NCBI GenBank assembly: GCA_017881145.1
Contig: JADGRG010000586.1
Location: 1-7,364 of the forward strand
DNA: 7,364 bases
Direction of reading: 5' to 3'
Origin: Sandaracinaceae bacterium
Lineage (GTDB): Bacteria; Myxococcota_A; Polyangia; Polyangiales; JAFGIB01
Shown: piece after piece, positions 6,214 through 7,364 of the stretch
Layout: each line of letters opens with the position of its first letter
How positions within the stretch are numbered: position 1 is the stretch's first letter
Notes under the pieces: generated by a model
Told to the model about the DNA's origin: nothing
Database searches by the model: none
Seen by the model: only the letters and a program-made list of their open reading frames with translations
Translations under genes and position numbers: made by a program

Positions 6214-6773
6214 GCGACTTCCTCCTCGACGAGCTCGATGTGCGTCGGGTGCAGCGCTTCGAGCAACTCACGCGTCTTCTGGGTGTCGAAGTTCTTGTCT
6301 TCCACCTCGATCGACACGAAGAATTTATCGTGCGAGAAGGCTTCGAAACGGTCGGAGTAGAACACCGGGTGGTGGTGCTTGGGGAGCTCGTTGAGACCGA
6401 ACATGCCGAACACGGCCCCGAAGGACGCGAGCAGCACAGTCAGCTCGAACATGATGGGAACCATCGAGGCAATCGCGTCGGGCGGCTTGCCACCGATCAC
6501 GAGCGGATAGTCGTAGCCGTTCATCCACTGGATCATGGTCACCGCAGCGGTTACGCCGGTGAGACCGCAGGCCAGCACGATCCAGCCCAGGCGCGAGTCG
6601 GACAACCCCATCGCACTGTCCATACCGTGAACCGGATACGGCGTGTGGACGTCCCAGTTCTTGTAGCCGGCATCGCGGACTTTCTCCGCCGCGTGAATGA
6701 TCGCGTCGGGCGAGTCGAACTCCGCAAGATACAAGACCGGACGCTTCTGCTTCTCTTTCTCTGCGTCGCTCAT
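6210..6773 (-). CDS. actD: Alternative complex III subunit ActD (DUF3341)
   Basis: ActD is a small structural membrane subunit of alternative complex III with no cofactor motif. The 187-residue protein has a soluble N-terminal domain beginning LYLAEFDSPDAIIHAAEKVRDAGY at about 14-37, then the family segment VHTPYPVHGMDSAMGLSDSRLGW at 42-64. Two membrane helices follow, at about 62-82 and 105-126, forming a hairpin. The C-terminal soluble part holds LPKHHHPVFYSDRFEAFSHDKFFVSIE at 130-156. The ATG at 6773-6771 lies one base after the actC stop, behind an excellent Shine-Dalgarno (AAAGGAGG, 6787-6780) six bases away. The gene ends in a four-base overlap with actE. Identity rests on the DUF3341-type layout and the position between actC and actE. 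Confidence 0.92.
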   Translation of the reverse strand: MSDAEKEKQKRPVLYLAEFDSPDAIIHAAEKVRDAGYKNWDVHTPYPVHGMDSAMGLSDSRLGWIVLACGLTGVTAAVTMIQWMNGYDYPLVIGGKPPDAIASMVPIMFELTVLLASFGAVFGMFGLNELPKHHHPVFYSDRFEAFSHDKFFVSIEVEDKNFDTQKTRELLEALHPTHIELVEEEVA

Positions 6774-6774
6774 C

Positions 6775-7364
6775 TTAGGCCTCCTTTACTGCGAGGGTGC
6801 CAGAGGCCGGCTCGTCGTGCGCGTCGTGCGAGTCGTGTGCATGATGCGTTGGCTGAGCTCCCGGCAGTGCCGCCTTCACCTCGAACATCGCGATCATCGG
6901 AATCCACCGCAGGAAGAGCGAGAAGAGGGTGAAGAAGAGGCCGAGCGAACCGACGTAGCAGCCGATGTCGACCAGCGTCGGGCTGAACATGCCCCACGAC
7001 GAGGGCAAGTAGTCGCGATGCAGCGACGTCACGATGATGACGAAGCGCTCGAACCACATACCGATATTGATCACGATCGAGACTGCGAACATCACCGGGA
7101 TGCTGGTGCGCAGTCGCTTGAACCAGAAGAGCTGGGGTGAGATCACGTTGCAGGTGACCATCGTCCAGTACGCCCACCAGTAAGGGCCGGTCGCGCGGTT
7201 GATGAAGACGTAGCGCTCGTATTCGTTTCCCGAATACCAAGCGATGAAGAACTCCATCGAGTACGCGTAACCGACGATGGTGCCGGTCGCCAACGTGATC
7301 TTACACATGCAGTCGATGTGATACTGCGTGATGAGATCCTCGAGGCCGTAGATCGCGCGCAACG
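6775..7364 (-). CDS. actC: Alternative complex III subunit ActC, NrfD/PsrC-like quinol-binding membrane subunit (N-terminus outside window)
   Basis: ActC is the NrfD-like membrane subunit placed next to the quinol site and the periplasmic iron-sulfur/haem subunits of alternative complex III. Only the last 195 or so residues are visible, of an expected 450-500, and the frame runs through the right edge. A TTG near the edge is an internal leucine codon, not a start. Visible family segments are YGLEDLITQYHIDCMCKITL, MEFFIAWYSGNEYERYVFINR, GPYWWAYWTMVTCNVISPQLF, NIGMWFERFVIIVTSLHRDYL and LPSSWGMFSPTLVDIG. About four helices precede a hydrophilic tail of about 30 residues with five histidines, in the core THHAHDSHDAHDE. 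The stop TAA at 6777-6775 is one base before actD. The tail is partly built from 9-bp DNA repeats and resembles the His-rich insert of ActF. Confidence 0.92.
   Translation of the reverse strand, partial: LRAIYGLEDLITQYHIDCMCKITLATGTIVGYAYSMEFFIAWYSGNEYERYVFINRATGPYWWAYWTMVTCNVISPQLFWFKRLRTSIPVMFAVSIVINIGMWFERFVIIVTSLHRDYLPSSWGMFSPTLVDIGCYVGSLGLFFTLFSLFLRWIPMIAMFEVKAALPGAQPTHHAHDSHDAHDEPASGTLAVKEA
6814..6840. repeat. Three tandem 9-bp repeats in the 3' part of actC
   Basis: GTCGTGCGC (6814-6822), GTCGTGCGA (6823-6831) and GTCGTGTGC (6832-6840) are consecutive near-copies. On the coding strand they encode three repeats of small residue-His-Asp (AHD, SHD, AHD), the core of the His/Asp-rich C-terminal tail. 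The repeat stays in frame, so changes in copy number would be tolerated. Confidence 0.8.

Noticed and set aside
7360..7362. TTG near the right edge as the start of actC
   Set aside because: The frame is open to the edge, and the following residues are the middle of an NrfD-like protein. The TTG is an internal Leu codon.

Overview
This is a GC-rich window with short gaps, overlapping genes and no mobile elements, rRNA or tRNA. The genes point to a Gram-negative bacterium that respires with alternative complex III (ACIII) in place of a cytochrome bc1 complex. ACIII, long lipoprotein substrate-binding proteins and the overall composition fit a myxobacterium-like organism (Myxococcota/Deltaproteobacteria). 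That placement is an inference from gene content and style, not a measurement.

Left block (1-2978, all minus strand, read right to left): pgsA, encoding the phosphatidylglycerophosphate synthase, is followed by an OppA/DppA-type lipoprotein and then by the first part of a DppB/OppB-type permease that runs off the left edge. pgsA and the lipoprotein gene overlap by four bases (ATGA), and the lipoprotein and permease genes are 4 bases apart, so this looks like one transcription unit. The remaining transporter parts (second permease, ATPases) would be expected beyond the left edge.

Centre (2979-4256): a 160-base divergent region separates pgsA from a plus-strand gene for a flippase-like membrane protein of the LPG_synthase_TM family (the family of the MprF membrane domain). 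The divergent region holds a palindromic element with sigma-54-like spacing on both strands, a weak sigma-70-like promoter facing pgsA, and several mutually complementary short words. The flippase-like gene converges on the act operon across a 53-base gap that contains a strong hairpin, probably a bidirectional terminator.

Right block (4257-7364, minus strand): actC (N-terminal part outside the window), actD, actE and actF lie in the usual ACIII order with 1-nt gaps or 4-nt overlaps. They encode two NrfD-like quinol-side membrane subunits (ActC, ActF), a two-helix DUF3341 subunit (ActD) and a lipidated monohaem cytochrome c (ActE). With ActA and ActB, expected beyond the right edge, they would oxidise quinol and pass electrons to cytochrome c or directly to a terminal oxidase. 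Within the window, no actG or cytochrome oxidase gene follows actF.

No clearly new system is visible. The points most worth checking are the His-rich, repeat-encoded segments in both ActF and ActC, the coupling of pgsA to a peptide transporter, and the pgsA/flippase divergent pair with its palindromic control region.
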